From positions 1-64,000 of the forward strand of contig NW_025932737.1 in the NCBI RefSeq assembly GCF_000764305.2: a DNA stretch of 64,000 nucleotides, in the 5' to 3' direction. The notes under the pieces are model-generated. The model saw only the letters and a program-made list of their open reading frames with translations. It ran no database searches and had not been told where the DNA came from. This document shows, in pieces, positions 33,968 through 45,243 of this stretch; positions within the stretch are counted from its first letter, which is position 1; each line of letters begins with the position of its first letter. Position numbers and translations under genes: made by a program. The stretch comes from Hyalella azteca. Lineage: Eukaryota > Arthropoda > Malacostraca > Amphipoda > Hyalellidae.

Positions 33968-34158
33968 TGGAAGTGGAACAACGGGAGCAGTTTTCACTGT
34001 ACGAACGTTGACTGGAAGTGGAACAACAAAAGCAGTTTTCACTGCATTGACCGTTGACTGAAGTGTAACACCGATGCAGTTTTTACTGCATTGAACGTTT
34101 ACTGAAGTGTAAGAACAGAAGCAGTTTTCACTGAACGAACGTTGGCTGGAAGTGTAAC
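33968..34158. repeat. ~45 bp tandem repeat, same family as 47983-49020
   Basis: Four to five diverged units of CGTTGACTGGAAGTG plus AACAACAGAAGCAGTTTTCA; the array is cut off by the adapter sequence at 34159. Confidence 0.9.
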
Positions 34159-34196
34159 CTGTCTCTTATACACATCTAGATGTGTATAAGAGACAG
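34159..34196. other. Nextera mate-pair junction adapter (assembly contamination)
   Basis: CTGTCTCTTATACACATCT (34159-34177) is followed directly by its reverse complement AGATGTGTATAAGAGACAG (34178-34196). This is exactly the Tn5 mosaic end placed head to head, as in the circularisation junction of Nextera mate-pair libraries. It is not genomic. The sequence to its right belongs to a different repeat family from the sequence to its left. Confidence 0.97.
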
Positions 34197-34265
34197 GCGG
34201 TAACCTGTCGTTCAGCTGGCAAGAAGGAGCAGTAACCTGTCGCTCAGCTGCTCAGAAGGAGCAGC
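34197..34265. repeat. 36 bp repeat units (GCTCAGCTGGCAAG family)
   Basis: About two units, near-identical to those at 32514-32585, immediately to the right of the adapter sequence. Confidence 0.85.
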
Positions 34266-34320
34266 AATACTGATAAGTGTCTGCGTACGCTCATCCTGCT
34301 CATCGGCGTACCGCTTCACA

Positions 34321-34560
34321 TCAGCGCGGAGAAAGTTTCCCTGGCACCAGATTAGGATGCACATCACAATTGGATAGAGCACGTAAGTCTATAAAGTTCT
34401 TCAAAACACCAGCGACGTTCAGACTTGAATAAAAAATAAGCTGTGCAGCAAGACGCTCATAGACACTGTCAAGGACGCCATCATAAAAATAAACAAACTG
34501 CTGACACGCTTGGGCATCGGAAAGTGAAATCAATAAGGAAAGACATAACCTACATGGCTT
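34321..34560 (-). CDS. Candidate terminal exon, unknown
   Basis: On the minus strand a long pyrimidine-rich tract ending TTTTCTCCTTCAG precedes 79 open codons and a TGA at 34321. The peptide begins KPCRLCLSLLIS and includes ACQQFVYFYDGVLDSVYERL and LKNFIDLRALSNCDV; it looks protein-like and hydrophobic. The phase 0 start does not fit the phase 1 donor of the secreted exon at 35524, so an exon would be missing between them or they are unrelated. It lies only 125 bp from the chimeric adapter junction, so its context is unreliable. No family recognised. Confidence 0.3.
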   Translation of the reverse strand, partial: KPCRLCLSLLISLSDAQACQQFVYFYDGVLDSVYERLAAQLIFYSSLNVAGVLKNFIDLRALSNCDVHPNLVPGKLSPR

Positions 34561-35523
34561 CTGAAGGAGAAAACGAACGGGAATAAATGATAAGAAGTCA
34601 GTGGGTTCAATAGAGGCTTGAGAGAGGCTCCCTGAAGACATTCAAGAATCAAGACTCCATAGACAATTGTCACTTTAGCCAGCATAGTGTGTGCTTCAAA
34701 TGAGAGTATGGTAGAATTTTATGGTAGGCTTTTTATGTTGAAAGCGGTATACTTTGAAAGACTTGAATTATGCAATGAATAATGTCTCTTGACGATAAGA
34801 CATTATAGTGCATGTATTTAAGAATGCATACACAGATTTATATGCAAGTATTATTTATTATAAGAGTACGGAATAATCACATTAGCCATTCCACGATTGA
34901 ATCAATATACCGGCGTTCTGTTACTCGAAACAAAGTTTCAACAGCAATCACTTCCTGGTGAAAAACTGTTCTGAGAAACTCGTGATGATGAATGTTCCAC
35001 AATCGGTAAAATTTTGATTGATCACAAGACACTTAGAATGAATAGGTATATATATTGTTTGGCTTCAAGCTTAAAATAAGTGTACTACGCATCTTGTACG
35101 ATCTATTTTATAAGAACGCAGAGGTTGGCACTAGGCTTATGCTTCACGTCGAAATTATTCTCACGCGTTCACATTAAGTTAACTTTTTGAAAAAAACACG
35201 CACGGATAGGGTGGATGCATACAAAAAGTCGTAAAGTGGCTTAATATGTAAGGAAATGCTATGACACAAAAATTTAACAAAATATCCCCCTGCAAAAAAA
35301 AACTGAAATAATATACATTGTCGTTGAGTACGAACCATCGAAAGAGTTTACATTCTGATAACCAGGTAAATGAAGAAATCATATAAAATCATGTAAAAAA
35401 TAAAATAAGTCATGTAAAAAAATGAATTTACATGGATTTACATTTACATGAAGAAATCATGTAAAAAATAAAATAAACGGGGTTAAAACGAAAAAGTGAT
35501 CTCTGAAGTATGATGTTACTTAC
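34561..35523. other. No gene; short AT repeats
   Basis: A second possible acceptor (run of T then GCAG) near 35296 opens a 37-codon frame without recognisable features. ATCATGTAAAAAATAAAATAA-type repeats lie at 35378-35477. Confidence 0.35.
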
Positions 35524-35771
35524 TTGGTCCACCAGGGGCAGGAACAACAACAGGGACGTTGGTGGCGGCAGCTCCTTGTCTCTCAGCAAGTACTGCAGTG
35601 ATGGCTGGCCGTGCGTGTACGACTACAGGTTTGCTACCATCTACTAAACCTTTCAACTCAAACTCCTGTGGAGCCGACAACGCTATACTGACAAAACAAG
35701 CCATAAGCACTACTGTACTGTGAAAACTGTCTTTGCGCAACATATTGACTTGCGGTTTTGATTTAGAACGC
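35524..35771 (-). CDS. Candidate first coding exon of a small secreted protein
   Basis: An acceptor (ATGATTGGCAG) at 35772 would join a 5' leader exon; the likely start is the ATG at 35743. From there 73 codons plus one base lead to a consensus donor GTAAGT. The protein begins MLRKDSFHSTVVLMACFVSI then ALSAPQEF, a textbook signal peptide with cleavage expected after ALS. The mature part contains two Val/Ala/Pro-rich runs (KPVVVHARPA, NVPVVVPAPGG), reminiscent of cuticular or other extracellular low-complexity proteins. If no leader intron exists, the frame also opens at an ATG at 35782, which would hide the signal behind a basic extension. Downstream exons were not placed. Confidence 0.45.
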
Positions 35772-35977
35772 CTGCCAATCATGAGAAAAATTAGTTATGC
35801 CGTTATATCCAAGTGCGGAACGGCAAGTAGGCCGAATTTACCGCGGGTGGTAATATAGAAATAAAGTCACGTTCAGCCAGGTCACGGTTCTACAGAACAA
35901 CGGGTGTCTCTGTCGGCATTGGAGGGCCGGAAGCGGGCTAAAGTTCTCCCGGTCAATATTAGCAGTTCTTGTGGAGT

Positions 35978-36102
35978 TCACGAATGTCTCACGAATGATT
36001 CAGATTTTATTCTGATACAATGCAGAGACTGAGCACCATCGAGCACGTCAAGCCATGGATCACTGAACCGTAACCTCATAGTTGAAAAAGACGTCGTCGG
36101 AA
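35978..36102 (-). CDS. Candidate exon, unknown
   Basis: CATTCTTGCAG with a good pyrimidine tract precedes two bases plus 40 open codons and a TGA. The peptide includes STMRLRFSDPWLDVLDGAQ and LHCIRIK. It could also begin at its internal ATG. No family recognised and no upstream exon assigned. Confidence 0.2.
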
Positions 36103-36351
36103 CTGCAAGAATGTTACAACAATGGGAAAATAGAAGGCGTAAAAATATAACTGCGCAATTGATAATGACTTAAGTTGAACGGGTGTTTGTAAAGCAGCCA
36201 CACAAAGCGCGACCTTTGTGATGAAATACAGCCAAGGATTCAAGAGGTCACAAGAAAAGGCATAGCTAAGGCCAGGTGAATGAAGAATGACGGGGACACT
36301 AAAGATAATTATGCCTCCAGAAGCACGATCGTCTTCATGGACGTACAAGTC
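36076..36351 (-). CDS. Candidate exon, unknown, hydrophobic
   Basis: A very strong acceptor (CTCTCCTCCCTCGGCTTTCT then CAG, 36352-36354) precedes 91 open codons starting DLYVHEDDRASGG and continuing into hydrophobic stretches. No convincing donor is visible and it overlaps the frame at 35978-36102, so at most one is coding. No family recognised. Confidence 0.2.
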   Translation of the reverse strand, partial: DLYVHEDDRASGGIIIFSVPVILHSPGLSYAFSCDLLNPWLYFITKVALCVAALQTPVQLKSLSIAQLYFYAFYFPIVVTFLQFRRRLFQL

Positions 36352-37652
36352 CTGAGAAAGCCGAGGGAGGAGAGCGAGGTTGACGTTGCACGTTGCTGGG
36401 ACGGTGGGTACGGTATTTATGGTGCACGATGGCCAACATTGGAGCAGAAGTGAAGTGAAAGGATTAAGTATAGCTGGATCATAGAATTATACATTATGAG
36501 CTCGAAGACATTTTGTGAATATATTAAATAGAAATAGCATTTACGCAAGGCGAGTTTTAAATAACTGGAATATTCAATTTTTTCGACATAGCTTTTGATT
36601 TGAATGTCATGTTAAGTTTTAATTTCAATTAGATTCAGAAGAAATTTATTTATAAATAAAAAAAACAGGCTAATGAATATTATTTATGAATAAAAAGCAG
36701 TCCAACTATATCTAATTCTTAATCGTATCTTAATATAAATGCAATCTAGAAACGAACAATACGTTAAACAGAAGATAGCAGGAAAAATATGACGTGTAGG
36801 TATTAAACTGAACATGAAATTGAGGAGGGTTGATCAATAGACAAAAAACACGATTCATTTGGTCCATCGAACATTTAGAACATCTGGCGAGTTGTCGACG
36901 ACTTCGATCCATCACAAGAAGTTAGCGTCATACAAGAACAGCAGCGATTGTTGCACGAATGCAAGGTTGCCGTGAGACTACTTCGAAAGCTGTTCAACAT
37001 CTTTGATAAGTTGAATTATTTCTCCACGTCGTGATAGTATTGAAATCGAAACGTGGAAAGAAAACCAGAAGTGTGTTGGGAAAGATAACATATTTTTGAA
37101 ATTTTTTTACTTCTATCTTTGAAAGTAAGAAACAGTGATTTGAGTTCAAAATAAGCATAGATTACAAAATAAAATGCAATAACTTGAACAAAGATTTTGC
37201 AACTGAATCTTAGGAAAACGTCTAATTTTTAGTGGCAGGGCAATTTATACAATAAAAGCGACAAACTAAGTTGCTCAAGGAAAGTTTTTTGTACAAACAC
37301 AAATTTTCAAACAAAATTTTCGACTGATTTTGGTAATAAGCCGCCTCAACAGCAAGTGAAACGGGAATAGAGAGTGGATAAAATTGAACGTTAAACAAAG
37401 CTTCATAAACACTTAGTATTTACCGCTTCAAAATCAAGCAAAACCTCAAATGTGTCAACTCTGAAGATACAGTTAATTTATTTTCGCTGCCCATGCAATT
37501 GGTTACTTCTAAGTGGGACCTAAATTCTAAGCAGTCGTCAAATAAGGTGGAGCTAAAGCTGTTACCAATTAAGGTCACTTGTTCTCGACCATCTGCAGCC
37601 AAGTATTCCTAGCGCATTCACCAGTTCTAGTTTAACTTATCTAAACGAGATT
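36352..37652. other. AT-rich, no gene seen
   Basis: No exon or repeat recognised. Confidence 0.45.
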
Positions 37653-37755
37653 TCACTGAGCCGACACTAGGTTAGGTCCAACTGTAGGGCCTAGTTCTCG
37701 TAGCGCAGTCAGGTCATCGTAGCTTTCAACGGCGGAGGAGGCGGCTTGCAACAGC
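37653..37755 (-). CDS. Candidate 3'-terminal exon, unknown
   Basis: A long pyrimidine tract (CCACTCTCTCTTTTGCCGCG then GCAG) forms an excellent acceptor. One base then 33 codons follow to TGA at 37653: LLQAASSAVESYDDLTALRE, then LGPTVGPNLVSAQ. The phase 2 start matches the exon at 38231-38282, joining as TC plus G (Ser). The composition looks like real coding sequence, but I do not recognise the protein. Confidence 0.35.
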
Positions 37756-38230
37756 CTGCCGCGGCAAAAGAGAGAGTGGTAACTCTACGACGAGCTCGGT
37801 TAGCCTTTCGTATATTTGGCCTCAAACCTGATGGGTCTTCAAGTCAAATTTGAGTACACAAACGGTCTCAAACAAAAATTTTCTGTCAATAGTTGTACTT
37901 GTGCATTGCAAAGGTGTGACATTTAGTCCTTTATTAGAATGTTTTAAAGACCTTTTGCGAATTCATATAGAAGTGAAGGGTTAAGGTCAGCATGTGCCAA
38001 AATAAGTGAATGTATGCGTAAAGTTAATAAGCTGTTAGTTAGAAACTCAATATTTTAATCCAAACGAAATATTCATCTATATTCTTCTTCAATCTCAGGA
38101 GGAACGGGGATGAACATCAGCAAGGAATCCCCAAAGATTTGAAAGAAACTTCGATTGTTGTGCTCAGGCCAAGACCTGAATCGCAGGTACGCAAGATCGC
38201 GCACTGTCACTGAGAACACCCGACACATAC

Positions 38231-38282
38231 GACGGTTGCAGAGCGACTGACTCGCCCCAGCGGCAACACTTTCTTGCAAGCC
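38231..38282 (-). CDS. Candidate short internal exon, Cys-containing
   Basis: An outstanding acceptor (about 40 pyrimidine-rich bases ending CGCTCGCAG) lies at 38283. Ending at a GTATGT donor, the exon is 52 nt (phase 1 in, phase 2 out) and encodes LARKCCRWGESVALQP. Phases fit both the signal-like exon at 40843-40909 and the terminal exon at 37653-37755. If the donor is not used, the same frame continues to a TGA at 38164. A second frame to 38073 is also open, so the reading is uncertain. Confidence 0.25.
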
Positions 38283-40842
38283 CTGCGAGCGGTGGGGTAC
38301 GATGGGGAGAAGGTGTGAGGAGACGGGGAAATGAGGGGCCAGACGAGGATTTAGGGTGGGTACAACACAACACGTTACCACCGTGAACACGATACCTCCG
38401 TACAAAACGCTACATCTGATACAATACTACAAATTACTACCGGATGGCTGAAATCGAATGGAAGAACTGACGAACTCAAAAGCGGTCGAAATGTGTCTAC
38501 AAGAAAAAGAAGAAGAAAAGTTTTTGCTCCCAAAACTGAAGCAGCAAAAAGGACTATGTGCTCTCAAAACTGAATAAGCGAAGGGCGCCTGTTTTGAATA
38601 CATGAAAAAAACAATGATTTGTGCATAGGGTTCACAACATATATTAAAATCAATTCCAATCATCACAACTGTTACGTCACGTTCGAGACATAACTAGGCA
38701 TAAACTTTAAGTAGAAGAGAGCCCCTGTAAACTGTATATTAATTTATGGAGCATTCACATGCCTTCTACTGGAGATAACAGATCGTTTGGAGCAGCTAGC
38801 GGTAAAAAGTGTCTTGTACCGACGTCACGGACTTCACATCTTGCACCGGTCCAAGGTCTTGAAATTACTCAGGACTCCATATAGGAAATTCCCTCGCGAC
38901 AACTTATAAGTGCTGATGCATCATGAAGATTCGTCATGAATATAAGATTACGAATATCATTCGGAACTTCACGAAAAGGTCTGTGATGGAAGGTAGGAGA
39001 TGCGAGTGATAATTTTACATACGAAGAGATGAGTAGCCTACGGAAATACCAAAAAAGGATTACTTTGCCAAAGTCATTTAAATTTAGTTACTTCTAACGG
39101 TTTGTCACGGAATTTAGATAAAAAATTGCTAAAAGTATCTTGTTGCGTGCATCAAAAGAAAAACTACAAATGTACAGGTTTTTCTAAGACAAAATCAATC
39201 ACAATGCGAAGCCATAGATGTCATTCAACTAAAGATTTGACAAATAATACCTGAATCATCATAAAGAATTCAGTTAGATAATATTCAGTCTGACAAAAAT
39301 GCACTTTTTGGAAAAAGGAAATACCAAGACAATTTTTAAGACTTGCTTACGGGCAGAGCTGCATTAACAAAAACAAGTCGGTAAGATCATATTGAAAGAA
39401 ATTTAAGTAAACCAAATAATTTTTGAACGATCACAAGGCACCGGAAGCCATAAGAAATCCTCCGGCTCGCGTAAGAATCTTTGAACGAACGCGCTAACAG
39501 CAACAGCGAGATGAACAAGAGTCAAAGTTCAAACGAGCTAGTCAGGTATTTGACCATTTAACCTACAAGTGGATATAGATATGTTCTTATTAGTGAAACA
39601 TAGCATCATATACAAAAAAAATAATAAAATGATTCTTGAAATTCCAATTATACTTGCGTTAATTATTTTTACAAATAAGAGCGGACTCCTGAATCAACAT
39701 TGGAAGCATCCAAATTGGTAAGAAAAACCACTCCGGAACTTCCTCGAGAGAGATACAGTCAAATAATGAAAATTTCCTATATACATAAATCGCTCTGGCC
39801 AAATTTTAATGGCAGAAGAGACACAAATATATCAACTAAAAATTATTTGATTATCACTTATAATCATTATAATTTGAGAACCATTCTAAAGTGAAGACTC
39901 TAATTTATTGCAAAATTTACAGGACGTCTGTCAACGGATGACAAATATTGAAACTGGTACTAGAATTTGTCGAATAAAATCCAACTGAAACTACAATTCC
40001 AGCACCTGCCCACTCATTGGCATTAATAACTTGAACTTAAAGCCGTAATTTTACACCGAGGACCAAGATAAGCCAACTCGTGCACGTCACAGAACCTCAC
40101 TTGCCTCCGTTACAACGCACATTTGCGCGAGAACCAGGCGCATAGCTACGAAAAAAGTCATTGGAATTTGGTGAATCATATCTTGGAAACGCCCATGCAG
40201 CCAAGGTACCAACAGACTACACAAGCCGCAACTGCCATTTGCATCAGCTGTCCTCAAATGGTCAAAGGAGGGGATGGTCGAAAAATATTCATTCAAAGAT
40301 CCATTACGCGTTACGAAAAAGCGAAACTGGTGTGCGCACCCATTCGTGCTCAATTCGTATCTCAGTTACAATATAAAAGGAAAAAGAACATATATTCGAA
40401 AGGCAATAGCATTCACAAACAAAAATCACCGCAAGGCTTTATACTTATAACGCCCCGGAAGTCTCAGAGGTATATACTATTCTTTATCGAGTTTAGGATC
40501 AGCGTGAGTTCACGGTCCCGATGGCGTAAGTTAACCCTGTGTCCACGGATACATTAAAAGTCGTCAATGCTATTCGTATCTCAATGCTAGTAATGAGAGT
40601 TCCCTTTGATGGACAAAGGGTTATATTAGTGAGGCAATGCCTTCAACACCATAAGTGAATGATCTAGCACCGTCGGAATCAGCTCCCTGAAGCAGTCGAG
40701 TTCAGGGTCCTATATAGTGGAGTTTTTTACTATGATTTGCCCCATGCCGGGCTTGGCTCTCGGCATTCAATTTCACCGGGAATTTGTCTAGGGGAATTCT
40801 TGAACTTTTGTTGACTAGGAAGAAATAAAGAAAGGTACTCAC
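38283..40842. other. No gene firmly seen
   Basis: Overlapping long frames at 40087-40353 (-) and 40123-40557 (+) lie here. Neither starts with ATG as the long frame, neither has a recognisable motif, and I leave both uncalled. Confidence 0.35.
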
Positions 40843-40909
40843 GAATGCAAGACGAGCAAAGTTCATTTCCTGAGAGGAGTGCTAGGGCTATTATCGTGAG
40901 AATTTCAAC
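40843..40909 (-). CDS. Candidate exon encoding a signal-peptide core
   Basis: The acceptor TTTGCTTAGAATTCAG and the consensus donor GTGAGT bound 67 nt encoding VEILTIIALALLSGNELCSSCI plus one base. It has the shape of a secretory signal h-region followed by SG/N and a CSSC motif. There is no ATG within; an in-frame TAA lies upstream, so the start must be in a preceding exon that I could not find. Its phase 1 end fits the exon at 38231-38282 (C plus GG gives Arg). Confidence 0.3.
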
Positions 40910-42968
40910 CTGAATTCTAAGCAAAGAAGACGGAATAAAACATTAAGATGCACAATAAATTAATGTCTGAAAACAATACTATTTAGTGTAATTACAATAC
41001 AATATTATTTACTGTAATTTTGAGTTTCTGCTCAAAAGTTCCATTTAATGTGATTTAAAAAAATTATATGGAATAACCTTGTCTTGAATAAGTACAGCGA
41101 AAATAAAAAGTCGACCAATAACTCACTCAAACCCGAGGCATCTCATTCGGGTAAGAACGGTTGTAAATGATGTACCATTAAAACCTAAGTTAACAAACAG
41201 ATCCTAAAGCTGTTTAAATGTCAGGAACATATTTTGATCGTCGAAGCAATTACAGCCAGTACCACATGACGTCAGGATAAAAATATCAACAGGCTGTAAT
41301 CAGCGAAGGTGCTGACCTTTCACAGCTATCAGAGCCAATGGAGCACAAATATGTTGCAATTTAAGGATCACTAGATAATTGCATCATCAAAACTGCGTCT
41401 AATGAAGTGCGGGCACCAACAATCAGCCACCACTCTCTTTTGTATAGGTCAACATCAACAACATCAAGGCAAATAGGCGTAGAAGCCAAGGCCGAGGAGA
41501 ATATGCAGCGTGACGTGTAGCAGGAGGCCTCCTGTAAATTAAACCTGGGCTTAACCCTCGTATACGACGGGTCATCTCAGGCATGCGCTTCATCGTTCAA
41601 AGGTGAACATAGGAACATAAGAGTCGTTTCCGCATACGCATTTCAGAGCGCAATTCAGCTATACTATTTGACCCTTTATCTGCCATGCCCACGAATTCCT
41701 TCTCTGTTTCATGAAGCTTTTTCTTCCTGAATTTCTGAGTCAATCGAGCACATCCAGATATAGGATTAAACATTATCAAAGTAGCTATAGTATATTAGAT
41801 TTAGTGCTAGATTTCTATAGTGAATTCACGCTAGTCAGAAACTCCAACTAAAGGCACGTGAGAAATTTATTGATTACTTTCAATGAATGCTGTTAGAAAA
41901 TAAAAACTAAATTCCATGAATTCTTTATCGACAATCCTAAAGTGTGAACGTGAAAATCAACTGCGTTTTGTACCACAGAAAATGATCACATTCGTTGATC
42001 AATCTCAAGGCCTTCAACAAATGGTCAACCGCACTCGGGTCATCCAAAATATCACACTGCATGCGAAAATACCACACTAAAGCATTTATATACGAAAAAG
42101 GAGTAGTGTGATTATTTATGCTAAATACATGAATAATCTATTCATGTATGTCATGTCCTGTGTAAACCTAATTTTCTTAGATATGTAAAAAGCAGAATCG
42201 TGAATTAATCCAGCCCTAATTAGACGATTTTCTCAGACTGAAACCGCGGCTACTGCATGACACTAGTGACCTGGTTCATGATTTGTTATTTTTTCAACAA
42301 ACATCACCAACCAAATCTGACTACAAAACACAATCATCTGATGGTATTTCTACAATTAAGAGGGGCAGCGTACATCACAACTTGCCGTTGTGACAGATGT
42401 AAATAATCTTATAGCCAATTAAAAGAGTGTTATCCTTCTTCTAACACTTTCATTTGCTAAGTGCTATTGTTCAAAAAGTGTTCCTGGGTGGAAACTTCTT
42501 TCATCAATAGAAACGGAACCATGGTCGATGCACAAAAGCAGAATAACACTAAATCAGGTCATGAAAAAATTAAAAAAAAATTACAGATATTTTTGGCTCC
42601 AGTCCGTGTCACAAAAGTCTCAGGTTCGACCACTCAATAACAGGTACGTTGCACGCACTGAGTAGCAACATTCTATCATTAGAAAATCAGGGTTGCTTAC
42701 ATATTTGAATTGCCAAACACGTAATTGGTTAGGGATCCTGACGAAAATACACTGGGTACTGATGTATTTACGTACTAAAATGACTGATATTCGTAATCTA
42801 CTCCCGTACCAACGACCGCGGGACAGCTCCAAAGATATACACCATCGTGTATAACAACGATGGAAGTATTAGTACGTGAACGAATTGGATGAATTCAAGT
42901 GCAAAGTTCCATCATAACTTTTTTCAAAGAATATTTAACCAAGTCCCTTTGACGAGCCCTCATTGCAG
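40910..42968. other. AT-rich, no gene seen
   Basis: No exon, RNA gene or element recognised. Confidence 0.45.
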
Positions 42969-43130
42969 TTACGGTAACTCGGTGTTGACTAAATATTCTG
43001 CAGGGGGGCAGAGGCCAGTCATGCGGAAGCTGTGGTCGACTTCGCGACGCTTTAAGGTCGGCAACTCGATCGCCGTCTTGGTGACGGCTTGGTCTTCGTT
43101 GTGTACGTCAAATGCACAGTGAAGTGTTCC
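42969..43130 (-). CDS. Exon-like open frame, unknown
   Basis: 53 codons and a TAA in a GC-richer patch: GTLHCAFDVHNEDQAVTK, then TAIELPTLKRREVDHSFRMT and GLCPPAEYLVN. TGA and TAA lie just upstream, so it would need the AAG acceptor at 43131, which has a poor pyrimidine tract. The next 200 bp upstream contain diverged repeats of the same word (TTCGACGTGCATGT, GCATTCGACGAACATG, GCATTTGACGTACAC), suggesting local duplication. It may be a true exon, a fragment of a mobile element, or a minisatellite remnant. Confidence 0.25.
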   Translation of the reverse strand, partial: GTLHCAFDVHNEDQAVTKTAIELPTLKRREVDHSFRMTGLCPPAEYLVNTELP

Positions 43131-45089
43131 TTATCATGTGTGTCACAAGCACGGTGACGCATAACCGTCATGTTCGTCGAATGCACCGTTAAATGTAACT
43201 TGTACATGCACGTCGAAAGTACTATTGAGCATTTCTCGATACGTGCGTCTCTGCTTGCATGTTCTTGCCTTCCTCGTCACATAGCTCGCCACTCGCACAA
43301 CAGTTAGCAATAGTCTTGATGCACCTCTCAATTTTCACCTCCTTTACACACATGCATCTCTATAATGACGAACATTGATTGAGAGATACAGCTCCCATTA
43401 ATGATTACTGGAATAAATTTTCATCTTTGATAGTTTGCCGAAAAATATCGCGTGTAGAAATATGGCATTATAATGATGCAAACATTATTCTAGTTTATTT
43501 CTTTTGAATTTTCATACCTAATGTGTACAAACATAATTCCATAAAGCCAAAGAATTTGCACGCCGGTAAACTTTGAATTGTCCGAGAAAATCTCGAAATT
43601 AAACATATTGCATATACACACACACGTGTGCGGATCATCACCAATGCAGCGTTGAAGTCTCTTTAAGTTAATGCAGTCATTTCAGTGTGGAGGAGTTCTG
43701 TGTACTGAGTATTCAGTCTAGCAGCATCATACTGCGCATTGATTAATCAAGTTTGAAAAAATATCCTCTATATATATAATTACGCTCGAAAAATGGCCTC
43801 TGGTAATAGCGTAATTCAAGTGTACATAAAACATTCAAACCGGAAGTTGTCGCTTTTTTCTAACATTAAGATATTTAATTAGTTAGTTATATTCAAATAA
43901 AATGCTGATTATCATTTAATAGGCAAAATTAAAATTGAGTTTAATCAGAAGCAGTTATATTGAAGTAAAAGAAAATACTAACATTGTAAAATTTTTTGAA
44001 TTAAAATAATTACAATGAAACTGCTATTTGAACAAATTTCGTCTCATCATGAATAAACAAAGACATGTGCACACAAAAGCAATAAATTCGCGTTCCATAT
44101 CAATTGTAAGCAAATGGACGCCAACAAAAGCTATACAAATCACTGAAGAGCAGGAGACTAGCAAGAAGAACAACACGTCACGCCCAATCGATTCATATTC
44201 CATTTCCTTGTTATGTCCCTAAATATGAGCGCATAAAAGTAAGAGTATAAGATTATAGTAAGATAAATTGCACTTTATAAACCCACTCAACTCATGTTAT
44301 ATTTCCATGTTGCGTCTCCAAGTGTGAGCCCATGAAAGGATCAGACTGGTCTCTCAAGCACACTCAACAATAAAATTAAATAAATAAATATAATAATAAA
44401 TAAATATATAAATATAAATTATAAAATATAAATATAAATAAATAAATAATTATATAATTTCTTCAACAATAAAAATTATCATAAATGACAATAGATTCAC
44501 ACATGTAAGATAAATAATTCTCAGCATTGTTCTCATTCAAGTTAATAGTCCCTAATCATAAATGTTCAACTGTAAAGGACGGTACACTTATATAGTTTAT
44601 ATATTTATAGTTTATACTTATAGTTTATCAGCTTATTTTCATACTGCCGTCCAATTACTGCCATGCATGGTTCAATCCAACCTGCCCCACACATATGTTG
44701 AGGTCACTCTGACTGAAAAGGTTGAATGAAAGTACGGTGCTAAGTATTACTACATTACAATAGACAGAATATGCGAATTTCATGGCAATGCTTCAGCATA
44801 CTATATAGTAGGTACTTTGTATAGCAACACAACATGAGCACTCCCGAAAGCATTGTTTATTAACTATTGAACTCCTAGTAAAAAATCACTCAAGGACACG
44901 TTTTACATTTACAGCACACGCATCCTTCATTGAATACAAGTGGCATCCATTATATAAAACATTGCCCTGACAATGGCATCTGGTTGGCCTCCAAGGACCT
45001 CCCTCGCTGTGATTAACTCAAAGCAAATGAAGATAAGAGAATCATCGTCAACATCCGGCGCCGGTGAGAACCTTGCACGTTCTGTAGGG
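43131..45089. other. AT-rich, no gene seen
   Basis: Contains an A/T-only-like stretch of TAAATAAATA words at 44371-44456. No exon recognised. Confidence 0.45.
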
Positions 45090-45243
45090 ACCCGGGGCCA
45101 TATTTTCAAAAAAAGTTAAGAGATCGTAAGTTCATCAGCCAATCATTGACGGCCTTTCAAGCAAAATCCACCAATCATAGACAAGAAAACAGAGCGTAAG
45201 TAGTTACGTTAGCTTAGCGAGTTTTGAAAGTATGGCACCCGAG
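45090..45243. mobile_element. 154 bp MITE, copy 2
   Basis: Begins ACCCGGGGCCATATTTTCAA and ends TTTTGAAAGTATGGCACCCG. It is highly similar along its length to 31145-31298 in the same orientation, with scattered substitutions. Confidence 0.85.

Noticed and set aside
40123..40557. 144-codon plus-strand frame, one of the longer in the window
   Set aside because: Begins at TTG, not ATG; has no recognisable motif or splice sites and competes with an open minus-strand frame. An orphan ORF seems more likely.
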